From assembly GCA_014529385.2 (NCBI GenBank), contig CM043952.1, positions 67,754,370-67,818,369 on the forward strand: DNA of 64,000 nucleotides, read 5' to 3'. This DNA comes from Adiantum capillus-veneris. Lineage: Eukaryota > Streptophyta > Polypodiopsida > Polypodiales > Pteridaceae. Within the stretch, counting starts at the first letter, position 1, and the number at the start of each line of letters is the position of its first letter. The notes below the pieces were generated by a model. The model saw nothing but the letters and a program-made list of their open reading frames with translations, did not search any database and was not told where the DNA came from. The position numbers and the translations under genes were made by a program. Below are positions 47,488-59,091 of this stretch, in pieces.

Positions 47488-48810
47488 AATTCTTGTCGTC
47501 CCCGACAAGACCCTATGTCTGCAGTGGCCTTGACGAGTGCTTCATGTTTTGGTGTTGGTTGAATCTTTTGTTGTTGCAGTTGCTTCTACTCGATGCTTTG
47601 TATGTTGTAGAGTTACCTTTTTCTTTTACATGTAGTGTAGTTGAAGCCATAGCTCTCCCCCTCCGATTGGTTGTTGTATCATGAATAAGTTGAGTGAGGT
47701 TTGTTGTTGCAGTAAGTCATTATCTTGGCAGATCTGTATTGTTTGTTCTTTGGGTGTCATCCTGCATGTGTACCTGTAAACTTGAAGCCTTTTTGAATTT
47801 TTTCTGGGCCACTCCCCTTTGATTTTCTAGTTGATGATCATGTAGTTGTTTGGGGATGCTGTTGGTCTGCTTTTCTGTGTTTATATAAAAAATAAAATGT
47901 GGTGTATATTACAAAATGAAGGTCTTGGATACCAGGATAGGACTAAAGGGAAAAACCCAATGGGAAAAAATGCCTTCAGTCACAATTAAATGTGAGGCTA
48001 TATGTACTTATGTTTTGATGTAACTGAGTTTTGTTGAGTTAAAGTACTTATAGCCGTATGGCTACTATTATTGATTGGATATACATTGGATAAGTGTTAG
48101 TAGCTTGAAGTCAAAGTCGTTGTTGTTGAGCAAATGCTTATGAAACCTGTTACCGCTTCGTCATCGTCATTTTCTTGTGTAAGTGCATGGGTGGAACACA
48201 AATCGTGTCAAATGAAAATGTCCAATGATGGGACATTATATATGCTTGCACAGATAGATGCATGGGAAACAATATGTTGTGTGAGAACAGTTTGAATGGG
48301 TGCTTCCAAGAGTGAACGTAGCTAGAGAAGCAAAAATATATTTGACTTCAAGAGCTGCCGCCGTTACTCACAAGAAGGGATGTTGATGCTCGAGGTTTTT
48401 CACTCTCCTCACTGTGTACATGTGCGTGAGTGTTTTGTGGATTACTCCGCCTCTCCACCAAATACAATTGTTAGACTTTGACGCTTCTGCTCACCTATCC
48501 AGCATGAGCGACTCAATTTTACAATATGCTCAACTCTTCCAGCTTGAGCTATAATCTAGATATTTAGACTCATATACCACAAAAAATATTAAGACATGAA
48601 GCTTGGGTCTGACGCTTGCTCATTTAGTGGCTCAGCTTCCTGACTCTTGACTCTTATGCCATGATTTTTATGGCGACTTGACTTACTCTCGGGAGATTTC
48701 GACCAAGAATAGGTTTTGAAATTCAAAACTCCCATCCTCGAAGAGAGGATTTGTAAAGGACCATACTGGCAATATTGGTTTCTTTTTCCATACCTGGGTG
48801 ACCTTTGTTG
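47488..48810 (-). other. 3' untranslated part of element F
   Basis: About 1.3 kb with no convincing frame on the minus strand. It includes the repeated phrase 'ctccccctccgaattcttgtcgtcc' / 'ctctccccctccgattgg' at 47475 and 47651. Nothing else recognised. Confidence 0.5.
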
Positions 48811-49486
48811 TCAAAATTTCTTTTTGTTGTTTTTGGTCCCTTGGTTGAGAAGATTGGCTCGCTCCATTCTCCGTAACACTTTGTCCATCATGTCTAGATA
48901 TTTCTTGGAGCTAGAGATGAATTGAATCTTCTTCGGTATGTGTTGTTCTTTTGGCACCCATTTGTATCTGCATCGTGTGATTAGCGTGTCTTTGCAGATA
49001 TCCTTTGCCTTGACTGTGACATTGTCCTTGATTTTGCCTTCCGTGAAATTGCAAATATTTTCAAGCTGAAGTCGTCTGATTGAATAATGTTTACCTGGCA
49101 TCTTTGGTAGCCAGATTCTCCGATTTCCTTGATAGTAACCTTGTGCTTGAAGAATTGTAGATGGCACTTCCCATGATGTTTTTGATGTCGTATTGAGATG
49201 TACAAGAGTGCCATTTTTGGGATTATCTACCGATGAAGTCCTAGTATGAAGGCCATCTGGATTTGAAATTTCCTGCGTACCTTTGGCAAGCTTTGTTGGT
49301 TGGTCTCCTTTGGCGATATAAATATGAGCTTTGTTGCTTTTGGGGACGCTTTTTGAAACCTTTATCCACCGCATAAGCCAAGGTCTGTGGTTTTGGTAAC
49401 CAAAGTTTCTTTTGACCCTCATAATAGCCTTGCTCTACTAAGCTGTCGTGGGAGGCTATCCATCCCATGTGTTTACCTTTCGTCAA
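48811..49486 (-). pseudogene. F 3'-proximal frame with GYY-WLPK repeats
   Basis: 203-codon open frame (48811-49422) plus an overlapping frame to 49486. The motif QGYYxGxxxxWLPK occurs twice, as VEQGYYEGQKKLWLPK and LQAQGYYQGNRRIWLPK, with a shorter KWVPKEQ later. This suggests an ancestral tandem peptide duplication of about 100 residues. Very basic C-terminus (NKKKF). I do not recognise the family. It does not contain RT or integrase motifs. It follows the protease-like region in sense order. Confidence 0.4.
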
Positions 49487-49789
49487 TTGGCTAGTATCAT
49501 TTACCCATATTGGGTCCTTGACCTTTAGTTCTTTTACTTTAATGTAGACCTTTGAAAACCTTTGTCGACGGTGATCTCGCAGTGTAGGATATTTCGGTTG
49601 AAGACTTTCTTTGGAGACTGCCTTTGATGTGGAAGCATGTTGACGGTTGATGTAGAAGCTTTTTCTTGAACTTGAATGGTTTGGCTAAAGACTTTGATTG
49701 CAGAGGATGTGTTTGTTGGTAGGACATTTGTGGGATTATTTTGGCTTTGCCTTTGTCAGCAGATAATCTTGGAGCGGTCGTAGGCTGGC

Positions 49790-50140
49790 TTTCTCGAGAG
49801 CTAGTCGTGATGACCATTGTTGAAAATCCAGGTTCTTCTTCAACTATCTTTGCCCATTTCTTGGACAAAATCAAATGTGTGCTCATTTGCAATGAATCCA
49901 CCACTATGAATTTGTCTTTAATGACCTTTGACCGTAGTTTAAGGGTGGCTTATGCAATCCCCAAACTTGTGACCTCGATTCCATGTGATATGGAAACCTT
50001 TACCTCAATTTCATACAACTCCGGCTTATCTAGAAGTAACCATAGCCCATAAAACATGACATTCATCGTGGCAGTGGAATCTATCTCTGCTATGAAATTG
50101 GACTTCATTTTCTCATGCATATCCAACGAGAATTTAATCT
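49790..50140 (-). pseudogene. Retropepsin-like protease domain of element F
   Basis: Read from about 50140 downwards: FSLDMHEKMKSNFIAEIDST, then ATMNVMFYGLWLLLDKPELY, then VSISHGIEVTSLGIA, a TAA at 49950-49952, then KFIVVDSLQMSTHLILSKKW. The layout (D-S/T-x, then NV, then GLxxLDKPEL, GIxxT-LGIA, and a final 'LILxxxW' strand) resembles plant retrotransposon aspartic proteases. The active site reads Asp-Ser-Thr (50073-50081) instead of the usual Asp-Ser/Thr-Gly. One stop and the Gly loss argue for inactivity. Confidence 0.55.
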
Positions 50141-50964
50141 TCTTGTGGCTGCCAAGTAACTGATGTCCTCTTTGCTTTTGGTACTTGTATTGGACTTTTG
50201 TGCCTTGGAAGCTTTGTCATCCTCTTGTATGTTGAACTTCTTCGTCATTTGACTGGTTGTAGCATGTCCCAAGTGCTTACTATCTTCTGATCTATAGCTT
50301 TGGGGAAGGTCTATAGCCTGAGTTGCTTGTTGGCCTTCATCGCTAGTTTTTGAATGTGATGCCTTGATTCTTGATTTCAAAAGCTCTCTGCCACTATTTA
50401 CTTCTTCTAGCACTTGAAGGTCATTCAATGGTGACTTTTCTTCTTGGAAATATTTTGAAGCTTGTGTAGCAGGATGTTGAGGTTGACTCTCTTCTTTTGA
50501 TGCAACGGTCGCCATGGCCTTTGGTTCACATTGCTCCATGGGTTCTTGTAGAGTCTCTGTTTGAAAATATTCATTCATATCATGCATTGCTTGTCCTTGG
50601 TAGTCAATCTTAGAGTTGGTCATTTCCTGTTCTTTGGTGGGTTCTAAGACTTCAGCTACATCGTCTTTTAGCTTCTGCTGGTCTTTGATTTCTTTAACCA
50701 CCACTGCATATTCCAAAGTAGATAAATTTCCTTGTGGAGTTCCAACTTCATTCGTTGCTTTTCTTGCATGCCTTCCGCTTGCGACGTGGCAATAAGATTT
50801 GATGTTACCTCTACCACCTCTTCTTGGGTTGACTTACCATCTTCAGAATCTTGGATTCTTTTGCTCTTGAACCTTGAACTGCGAGCTTCATCTTCATCAC
50901 CTTGTGGGTGCTTTGACTTGTCCTCACTGAGGTTCTTTAAGCAATCTTGAATCAGTTGATTCAA
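50105..50964 (-). pseudogene. Gln/Glu/Lys-rich linker of element F
   Basis: Two overlapping open frames (50105-50716 and 50668-50964) encode hydrophilic low-complexity protein rich in Gln, Glu, Ser and Lys (QEPMEQCEPKAMATVASKEE). It lies between the zinc-knuckle-like motif and the protease-like domain, where gag-pol linkers usually sit. No domain recognised. A frameshift at about 50700 separates the two. Confidence 0.45.
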
Positions 50965-50999
50965 TTGATCTTTTTTGAAAGACTGATTCTCTATGATAA

Positions 51000-51268
51000 T
51001 GTCTTTGACACCCTTGGGCTTGTTGCTTCTTCTTTTCCAGGTCGAGCTTTGCTGGGCAGTCCTTGATTAAATGACTGATGGCACACTAGTTGCAATATGC
51101 CTCTATCTTAGCATTTGCATTCTTTGGACGAGGCAGCTCTCCATAGTACTGTTGATAATGATTTACTATGGTATCTCGATACAAATAATACATCTGAGTT
51201 ACATGCATGTACCTATAGATTACGACTGACTTAGGTGTATCCACTGGCTTCTTCTCTTTATCCTCCAT
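51000..51268 (-). pseudogene. Zinc-knuckle-like segment of element F
   Basis: Ends a 60-codon frame (YHQQYYGELPRPKN region) that runs, across one TAG at about 51085, into AYCN-stop-CAISHLIKDCPAKLD. The Cys-x2-Cys-x3-His-x4-Cys spacing is close to the CCHC knuckle of gag (Cys-x2-Cys-x4-His-x4-Cys) and the KDCP ending is typical. It supports reading the upstream ORF as gag. Confidence 0.5.
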
Positions 51269-51286
51269 CGTCTTGTCCTTGAGAAG

Positions 51287-52699
51287 CTAAAAATAACATC
51301 CATTATTGCTTGCATACAAGATCAAATCACTATCCATTCTTTCTAGCAGTCGTAATGCTAATTCTTCCATCAGCATATGGTCTTTGACGTGGGGCTTCTG
51401 CATAGATTTAGGGATATGTTTCTGAGTTGATTTTGGCGAGGTTTGCACCGAGGGTGAAGATCGAACCGAATCTTTGTTTTTTGTTTCCCTGGATGGTGCT
51501 TTTGGACGGGGTCCAAGTATGTGACTTAAAGGTTTCCCACAAATGCTAAACTCATCTATATTTTTCACATTGACTATTTCATAGTGCCTACCGTATGTGT
51601 CGACCACAATGACATCTTGACCTGACCTTCTACATTTGGCATTGTGAATTTCCGATGGTCTGTCCTCCGGCTCGGCATCTTCCAATGCTTCTTGAAATTC
51701 CACTTGGGCTCCTGAAAAGGACACTGCTTCTTGTAAAACTGGACTTCTTAATCCCACTCTTGAAGAGATAGGGTCTCTTTGTTGAGTTTGAACTCCCCCC
51801 ATCTGAGAGGGTTCCATATCTGATATTGGCATCTGTTTAATGCCTGATGATATGACTTCTTGTGATTTGTTAAGTAGCTCTTGAGACCAAGCTAGCTCTT
51901 TTTGAAGTTGTGCTATCTTCATAGCTGGTACTTTAGGCGTATTCCCTGTTTGTGCACTTTCGTGTGTTTGTGCTTTGTTTTGTGCTGGTGCAGTGTACGA
52001 GACTTGTGCAGTGTCTTTCCATGTGGTGTCTTGTGTTGTGCCTTGTTGTGTGTCATGTGGTGTGTCACTCATTTGTGTAGTGACAGCTGTAGCTGTTAAC
52101 TCTTCTAGCTGCGTATCAAGAGGTAAATCCATGACTAGATAATAAACATTACCAACTTCAGATTTGTAGTCTTCCCCTCTTGATCCAAATATTTCAGCTC
52201 CAAAATATTGGTTACTCTCTGCAGAAACTTCATGATTTGTGGCAGCTTTGTAGTAGCGACCGTCCTCATCTACATAGAGGGTACCAATTTGCCGTTTCCC
52301 ATCTTGAGCTTTGTACAGAAAAATAGTTGGAGGATATGTGTAGAGTTCTGTAAGTTGATCCTTGTACAACATTTCTATCTCATTGTCAATGTATTTTTCG
52401 TGCCTCATGTAAATTGATCCCAGAAAGTCTTCCATGAAATCTGGATGTGGATGTGGGTCATTCTTCGCTGTTTCAACTTCCACATGTTGAGATGTCCAAG
52501 TTTCCTCTGTATCTTTCTTTGTCTTGATGTACAAATTCCGATTGACATCCTCATAGCATGGCAGTCCTTTGTAGTGGCCAATCAGATCGATCCAAATTTT
52601 CTCTCTTGTAATTTCTGTGGATGTACTTGAAGCTGTCTCGGCTGGTCTGATTCCTTTGAGACGCCATTGCTTTCGTCTTGACTCCCTTCTTGTACCTAT
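51287..52699 (-). pseudogene. Large gag-like ORF of element F, novel sequence
   Basis: Open for about 470 codons. The frame is free of stops from 52699, though the first in-frame start-like codon is at 52534. N-terminal part folded-looking (EKIWIDLIGHYKGLPCYEDV; IGTLYVDEDGRYYKAATNHE; VGNVYYLVMDLPLD), a Thr/Gln-rich middle (about residues 165-215), then QDVIVVDTYGRHYEIVNVKN and a basic Ser/Pro-rich tail. The position after the leader and before a zinc knuckle suggests gag, but I recognise no known capsid signature. It is the longest intact frame in F. Confidence 0.55.
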
Positions 52700-52743
52700 T
52701 CAGTGATAGCTCTAATTGCTTGCCTCAATGCTAATAAAAATTA

Positions 52744-52941
52744 TTAGCACCCTTGTGTCGGTCTTTTTCTCTTGAGGTCCTTCAGCTTTTGTGGATGCCT
52801 TAATCTCTCAGTTTTTTGAACTGGGCTTTGCTTGCACTGCTTGAACTTCTTAGCTCCCTTGCTTGCCAAGGCTGATATTGACTTGTCTGGCTGCTTGCTT
52901 TGCCTAGAGCTTTTTAGCAGGGCTCGATCTATTGTAATCAT
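52744..52941 (-). pseudogene. Possible N-terminal start of F polyprotein
   Basis: 65-codon frame starting MITIDRALLKSSRQSK, Lys/Arg/Gln-rich (KKFKQCKQSPVQ). It ends at two stops about 45 bp before the large gag-like frame, so a frameshift or splice would be needed to join them. The best candidate for the translation start of F. Confidence 0.35.
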
Positions 52942-52949
52942 TGTGATAA

Positions 52950-53915
52950 GTTATGCAACTTACCACTATACTGCAACAATTGCTCCCTTCGTAGTGATTC
53001 TTGAGTCGAGCTAACCTGCGTTCACTTTAGCACACAATCTGCAAAATTCTATTTAGCTGGCAAACTTTTTCACAATGAATGCAAAAATTCTTGATGTGCC
53101 TTTGACGGCCACACTCATTCCGTGGGCTCGGAAGTGACTTTCAAGTTCACTTTTAGCTAAACTCAACTTAAGCTAGCACAAGAGAATTATGCACAAGTTG
53201 CAGCGATTTGCTAGAAAAAATCTTGTGTTAAAGTTCTCCAAAACTTACAATTGTTGTTGCAAAATCAAGAGTCCTTGTGTATGGTCTTACTGCTACCAGA
53301 TTTGTTATGGACGCTCAAATTTCACACTAGGCCATAGTTACTTTTACACCTTCCCGCGGGTTACCAATGGTTTTTCCAAAATATAATTTCAATCTGCTAA
53401 CTTAGCAGTCTTTAATGGTCAATTAGAAGGCCTAGAGACCAAATCTGGTTTCAAATTTCAGCTTCCCGATAATGAAAATCTCACATGCACTCGTGTTCGC
53501 TATAGGTCGAATTGAGCGGTCTGTTCCAAAGCCTGGGTTGACTCTAGCCGATGACCTCGCTTATGGCTCACTAGCCCCTCTCCTAGGGAAAAGTCAAAAA
53601 TATGTTCAAAACCGTGACTGTTTTCTCACAATTCTTTCGAACTGTCGGTTTTAGACACAGCTGACTTCCGGATGCATTTTGAGGCCTTAAACGATATTTT
53701 TTTCAAAGTTTACCTACATGGTTTCCAAAGTCATACATTTAGTTCAAGTTTTACTGTAAGATCTGTAGTGTCGCTCTCAGGCTACGTTTTGATATAAAAA
53801 CTTTTCCAATCCAATACTGTTCGTGAAAGTTACGGCCAAAATAGTGAAATGCAATTTAGAATGGTCAAAATGAGTCCAAATTCAATTTTAAAAGAAGATT
53901 TGGGATCTCTGTGAC
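52950..53915 (-). other. Inner part of F leader
   Basis: About 1 kb without coding frame or clear repeat; ordinary composition. Confidence 0.4.
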
Positions 53916-55960
53916 ACTGTGAACACCCCTGTATGGTCAAAATTACAGTTGGACCCTAAAACTGGCTTGGAGACATCCTACACCCAAATATTTGTTTTTG
54001 CTCAGAATGAAGCAAGATTTGGTTCAAAGGTTCCCCTTGAGTCTAGCAACATAGTGGTATGGTCAAAATTTCAAAATAAGCTCGTAGACATCGTATGGGT
54101 AGGAAGTCTTTTTGCTCAGAATTGAATAAAATTTGTTCCAGAGACTCCCCTTGGTGTGTTGAACCCCTAGGTATCCTCACTTTTTGTTTCTGACACCTCT
54201 AGGCTGGTCAAATGCTCAAGAATCAGTTTCAAAAGTTGGATACTCTATCAGCTGATTTTTCAAGTCAAATGAGCTCCAAATTGGACCAAAATTGACTGGC
54301 AAGCTTATAAGATGCTATGAAACACTTTGGTATTGTCAAATTTTGGTCTAGGGTCCAAAATCATGCAGGAGATATCCTACGGGTAGGATGTCTTTTGCGC
54401 AGAAATGAATAAAATTTGAACCCTAGATTCCCCTTAAGTCAAGCAACCCAATGCTATGCTCATATTTGAATTTGGATGCCAAAAGGGCAAGATTTGGGCT
54501 GCATAAGCTTTTGGTGCACTTAGAGGGTAGGATGTCTTATATCAGGAGCAAATGATGTCCAAATGACTTGAAACTTGATGGCTAAGCTCAATAGGACATG
54601 ATAAACAATTGTATGAGGTCAAAATCTCCCAAGAAGTTCATTTAGCACCTAGAGACATCCTACGAATAGAATGTCTTTTTGCTTAGATTTGGCCAAATTT
54701 GAACCAAAGGTTCCCCTGGAGTCTAGCAACACAGTGGTATGCTCAAAATTTCACTTGGACCTAAAAATCACCTTGAGACATCCTACGGGTAGGATGTATT
54801 TTTGCTCAGAATTACTTGAAATTTTCACCCCAACTTCTCCTTGTTGTGATGATCACAATGGTGTGCTCACATGTTGGTTTGGAGTCCTAAATCAAGCTGG
54901 AGACATCCTACGCGTAGGATGTCTTTTTGCTTTGTTTCAGCTCAAACTTGCACTGTAGCTTCCCCTTGATGTGCTAAACTCACAACTATTTTTACTTTTT
55001 GATTCTGACACTTGTAGACTGGTCAAATGCTCAAGTATCTGTTCCAGAAGCCTGATGTCTGTTCTGATGAATTCCCAAGTCAAATCAACTCCAAATTGGA
55101 CCAAATTTGTCTAGGAGGCTTATCTAAGGCTATATGATAGCATGGTATGGTCACAGTAGAATTTTGGTCTCAGAATCATGCAATAGACATCCTACGCGTA
55201 GGATGTCTTTTTCCTCAGAATGAACCCAAACTTGGACCAAAGATTACCCTAGTCTTGAGCAACCCACTGGTATGCTTATATTTGAGTTTGGATGTCAAAA
55301 GACCCCAAGACTAGCTATTCTTGCCTTTTGTCCGTCCAAAAACGCTAAAGTCTGTTCAATCTTCACTTTCAATGACCCAAATGAGATGAAATTTATCACA
55401 TGCAATCAATACAACATTTAGAACATGCCTATGGAGTCATCCTATGGTTTGGTCTCAAAATTAGGCCTTGGACACAATTTGGGTAGGATGTCTGGCAATT
55501 CTTGTCTTTTGGCTTTAATCTGTCAAAATTTGGTCAAATTTCCACTTTCCAGGTGAAAATAGGGTACAACCTACCTTCTAAACACACTGGTAACCTCAGA
55601 TTTTCAAAAAAATGCCTAGATCACCCTGTAGACATCCTATGCGTAGGATGTCTACTGCTTATTTTTTTCAGACTGAAGTGTCCCTGATGCTTCCTTATGC
55701 TCTCAGCAAGTGCAAGTATGCTTCACACTTGCAAAAACATGCAAAAATCACTCAATTTAAGCCTTTTCTGAAATTTTACCTTTTTTGACTCCGCCTTTTG
55801 GCTTTTGGTCAACAAAAATAGGGAAAAACACTCAAGTCAATATGTTACTAGGGTAAAACCTACCCTCTAAACCCACTGGTAACCTCAGTTTCCCCAAATT
55901 CCCTGCCAAAAGTGCCCTGGAGACATCCTACGCGTAGGATGTCTATTGTCTTAAAATGCA
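53916..55960 (-). repeat. Palindrome-centred repeat array in F leader
   Basis: About ten diverged units built on a 24-bp palindrome, AGACATCCTACG plus its reverse complement. Perfect copies: 54901-54924, 55185-55208, 55921-55944. One to few mismatches: 54370-54393, 54653-54676, 54776-54799, 55630-55653, 54086-54109. Half copies near 53970, 54524 and 55478. Flanking phrases also repeat ('tttttgctcagaat', 'gagtctagcaacacagtggtatg'), giving unit lengths of about 110-300 bp. It lies between the primer binding site and gag, where RNA packaging and dimerisation signals of retroelements reside. Confidence 0.92.
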
Positions 55961-56465
55961 AATTTTTTCTGGCGGTAGTACTCCCTATGCTCTATAGAGC
56001 TCTCAACAATAATCATATAAACTTTTGGACTTCAAATCAGCTTCAAACACAATTTACCGTCTTTCCTACTTAGCGTTTTTCACTTCTCTGATGAGCCTAA
56101 GAGTAAATAAGACATGCATACAATACTCTAGATCAGCAATCAAAATATCCTACTTACACTACTGCTACTCATCATGTGAGATGGTGATTTTGATGTCTTG
56201 GTTGCGTCCTGGTCTCACACGGACTCTCAAGTCAACCTACTACCACATATACCACTCCAACTCCTACTCTCTACACCACAACCTACTACTACCTAATACT
56301 ACCTAAGATGGAAGATCCAGGCTAGACACACGATCCCTAAACTCCTCCTAAGACCTAGAGAGTCCACCACCCTCTTATCCTATCCAAATGTAAAATAGTA
56401 CTCTAGCAAGCCAGAGGGACCTCTATCCTCAAGGACTAGTCTCGGTCACCTACTTAGGGCCTCGT
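55961..56465 (-). other. PBS-proximal leader of F
   Basis: About 500 bp from the palindrome array to the primer binding site. Short 'ctactac' runs at 56235-56305. No coding frame supported. Confidence 0.5.
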
Positions 56466-56482
56466 CCTCAGCAGCGGCGCCA
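56466..56482 (-). other. Primer binding site of element F (Asp-tRNA type)
   Basis: Minus strand TGGCGCCGCTGCTGAGG, one base inside the 5' LTR. It resembles the TGGCGCCGTTGCC... site complementary to tRNA-Asp used by Tat/Athila elements. Confidence 0.8.
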
Positions 56483-56483
56483 A

Positions 56484-57534
56484 TGTTGGCGGATAGGCCA
56501 CGACAGACGTCAGCATAGCGAGAACTCACCTAACATATAATGTCAACTAAGGACAGAGCTCGACCCCCAGGTGCATGGAAGCAAGAAAAGGGTGTCAACC
56601 TCTACTCGACCGACTGATGACTACTTCCTACAGAGATATCAAATCTACATGCCACCCGTTCTGCGAATGTGAGATTCTCCTATGATGCTACCGCAAACCA
56701 AAAGCCCATTAGACGTTCTCAAAATGTTACGAAACTTGAGGGATATCCTATCAACACCAATAGGTCACTCTCCCTAAGGTCCGTGACCCAAAAACACCCA
56801 GTGCAGAATCGCGTAGGATGTCTGACAGGTTTTTGCAGGTCGACGTTTCCAAAAACGAAGATGCCTAATGCGTAGCTCTACTCGCTCTGATCGCATGGAT
56901 ATGCTAAAATGCAAAAACGGACAATGTTTACTCACTGAATCTCCAAAAGTAGCTCGCGGATGAATCTGCCGAAACACAGATGAACGCGCGTGATGTAAGC
57001 ATCAATGCGTAGCTCTCCTCGTGGGCAACATGTTACTGTTCTCCGTTTGCGATTCCGACCACCGTAGCTCTTGTAGCACACACACACACTCTCTCACTCT
57101 CTCGCAGTCTCCCAGTCGACATAGAAGATAAGATTATTAGAAGTCCCTTACAAAGCTTTAGGTTTTGGTTTATATACTAAACCTAAGAAAACCTAATGTC
57201 CGGCCAAAATGACTTGATTTGTCCCTAGGATTCTATAGAGCTTAATTACAACACCGTGAGCTAGCTTTGCTCATCCAACAAGCATTTGTGGCCAAAATAC
57301 AATTGCCGACTTAAAATATGAAGTTCTTGTAAACATTACAAAAGTGGCCGTAATGGCTCAAAATGGTAATAACGGGATATTCGATGATGTCCATGAGCTT
57401 GTATCTTCACATTACAGCATCCATCTTCATCTTCATCACTTCATCAGCATCTTCATATGGAATCTTTAGAGAATCTTTGAGGAATCTTAATGGAATCTTT
57501 GTGGAAGTGTTGTTGAAAGGTTGACCTGTCAACA
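56484..57534 (-). repeat. 5' LTR of element F
   Basis: 1051 bp, plus strand TGTTGGCGG to CTGTCAACA, with TATA box at 57169-57176 on the minus strand. Divergence from the 3' LTR is concentrated at the TGTTG end of the plus strand. Confidence 0.95.
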
Positions 57535-57539
57535 GTCCC
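57535..57539. repeat. Target-site duplication of element F, right copy
   Basis: GTCCC, identical to 46412-46416. Confidence 0.92.
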
Positions 57540-59091
57540 ATGGATGGCAAAGGATTGCAAAAACCTAGGAATCGACAAAACGGGGATTGAACTTTAAAAA
57601 TTGGCATTTCCGAAGAGACATTAACCATCAAATGCGTATGGCAAAAACTCGCTTGTATTTTCTAAATAAACTTGGCTGGTAGATAATTAATGAAAGTAGG
57701 AATTAAGATTGATAAATGAATGAACATGGAAATTACCAACTAGGAGTTGAAAAGGAATCCCAAGAGGTGATAGAGATAGCCCATTGCAAAACATAGATTT
57801 AACTAGGAGTTTTGAAGATTGTCTGGAAATGACCGGAAACCAAGATGGATCTTCTTGGGGTCAATTTGATTGAAACCGGCCCATTGAGAGCATTCTCTTG
57901 GGGAACTTGACGGAAATTGGCCCTTTTTAGCTAGGACAGCATAACCGGCAAGTTGTTATACCTAGGTCATTCATGCCAGAGGGATAAGAGATGAATGGGT
58001 TTGTTTTATTTTTGCCCGGCCGGGTGAATTACCCGCGGTATCTTATTGAAATCGGCCATAATCCGGGTATGGCCTGATGGCAATAGTTGGATGAGAAGGT
58101 CATACTCAGGGAGGATGATGTGAATTTAATTAAGGAAATTTGTTCGACTTGGTTGCTTAAAATGAAACTAGAAAGGCTAGGAATATAGGGGCTATCCTGT
58201 GCATCTATCACCAGATGGTGTTATACCTCTCGAAATAAAATACTTAGGAAGGAATGATTAAATTACTTGATGAGCCTTTCCCAAACACTTAATTCTGGGA
58301 TATATTGTGAAGGTGTTTCCATTTTGATGGCTTGTAACCGATTATCTTGTCCTGAATGGGGAGGCAAGATGAATTGGTGGAAGCTAAATGTGTTGCATGA
58401 TTAGTTAGGAAACTAGTTACAAGCTAATTATAGAAAATAAAGGAAAGGAGATGAATTAAAAGTTTCTAAATAAAGATTTGGTGGGAACAACCTGATGAAT
58501 TTCTCTGAACAAGGGTATGCAACAGATTGCATGCTGCTTGTTGTCTGATGATGTCTGATAGACTACTGTCTTCCTGATTTTGTAGTAGTTACGTACTACC
58601 TTGGGAAGGGATTTTCATGAAATGGTTCGGTGGGTAGGCAGATCCGGAGGGTCAGATGACCGGATGTTGATTTAAAAATTTTATGTTAAACACTAAGGAC
58701 TACGTGGGATAAAAATGGGTAATCGGGGACGAGAGAGACCAGGTAGGATTGCAAGATCCCTCTTCTTAGGGTAAAGTGATAACTGCCGTGCCTGCTTGTC
58801 ACAAAAAAGGGGTTATCGCCATGAACCAAGGGAAAACAAGAAAGCAAGAGCAGATCCTCAAGTTAAAGACCAAGAGAATCAAGACTAAGGACCACGATTT
58901 TGGGTGCGGAAAGCTGTCAAGGACATATTGATTATGAGAAGCAGGTAGAATCGTTGAATGAAGGGATGTACCCCCTTGGGTTTGTTGGAATTAGGGTTGC
59001 CGAGAAACACACACAGCTTGGAGAAGACGAAGGAAGCTCAAGGCACACAATAGAGAGTGTGTTACTTAGTGTGCAATGGAAAGATAGATAG
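57540..59091. other. Non-genic DNA between F and D
   Basis: No recognised gene. Frames are short, and several 'gccggccgg' and 'accgg' phrases occur near 58010-58030. The last five bases (GATAG) should be the left target duplication of element D; the right copy is outside the window. Confidence 0.4.

Larger units (their letters stand above)
46417..57534 (-). mobile_element. LTR retrotransposon F, gag-protease type, apparently non-autonomous
   Basis: 11.1 kb minus-strand element with 1058 and 1051 bp LTRs (TGTTG...CAACA), Asp-tRNA-type primer binding site, perfect polypurine tract and GTCCC target duplications. The interior has an unfamiliar gag-like region, a zinc-knuckle-like motif and a retropepsin-like domain. 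I found no reverse transcriptase, RNase H or integrase motif on either strand. The PBS type is typical of Ty3/gypsy Tat/Athila elements, so F may depend on such a partner. LTR identity is perhaps 94-95% by eye, so it is older than A. Confidence 0.9.

Noticed and set aside
51902-52099. Cys-rich plus-strand frame opposite the F gag-like ORF
   Set aside because: Mirror of the Thr/Gln-rich part of the minus-strand frame; composition is a by-product.
53916-55960. CRISPR-like reading of the palindromic repeats
   Set aside because: Units are irregular in length, diverged, and inside a plant retrotransposon; no cas genes and no regular spacers.
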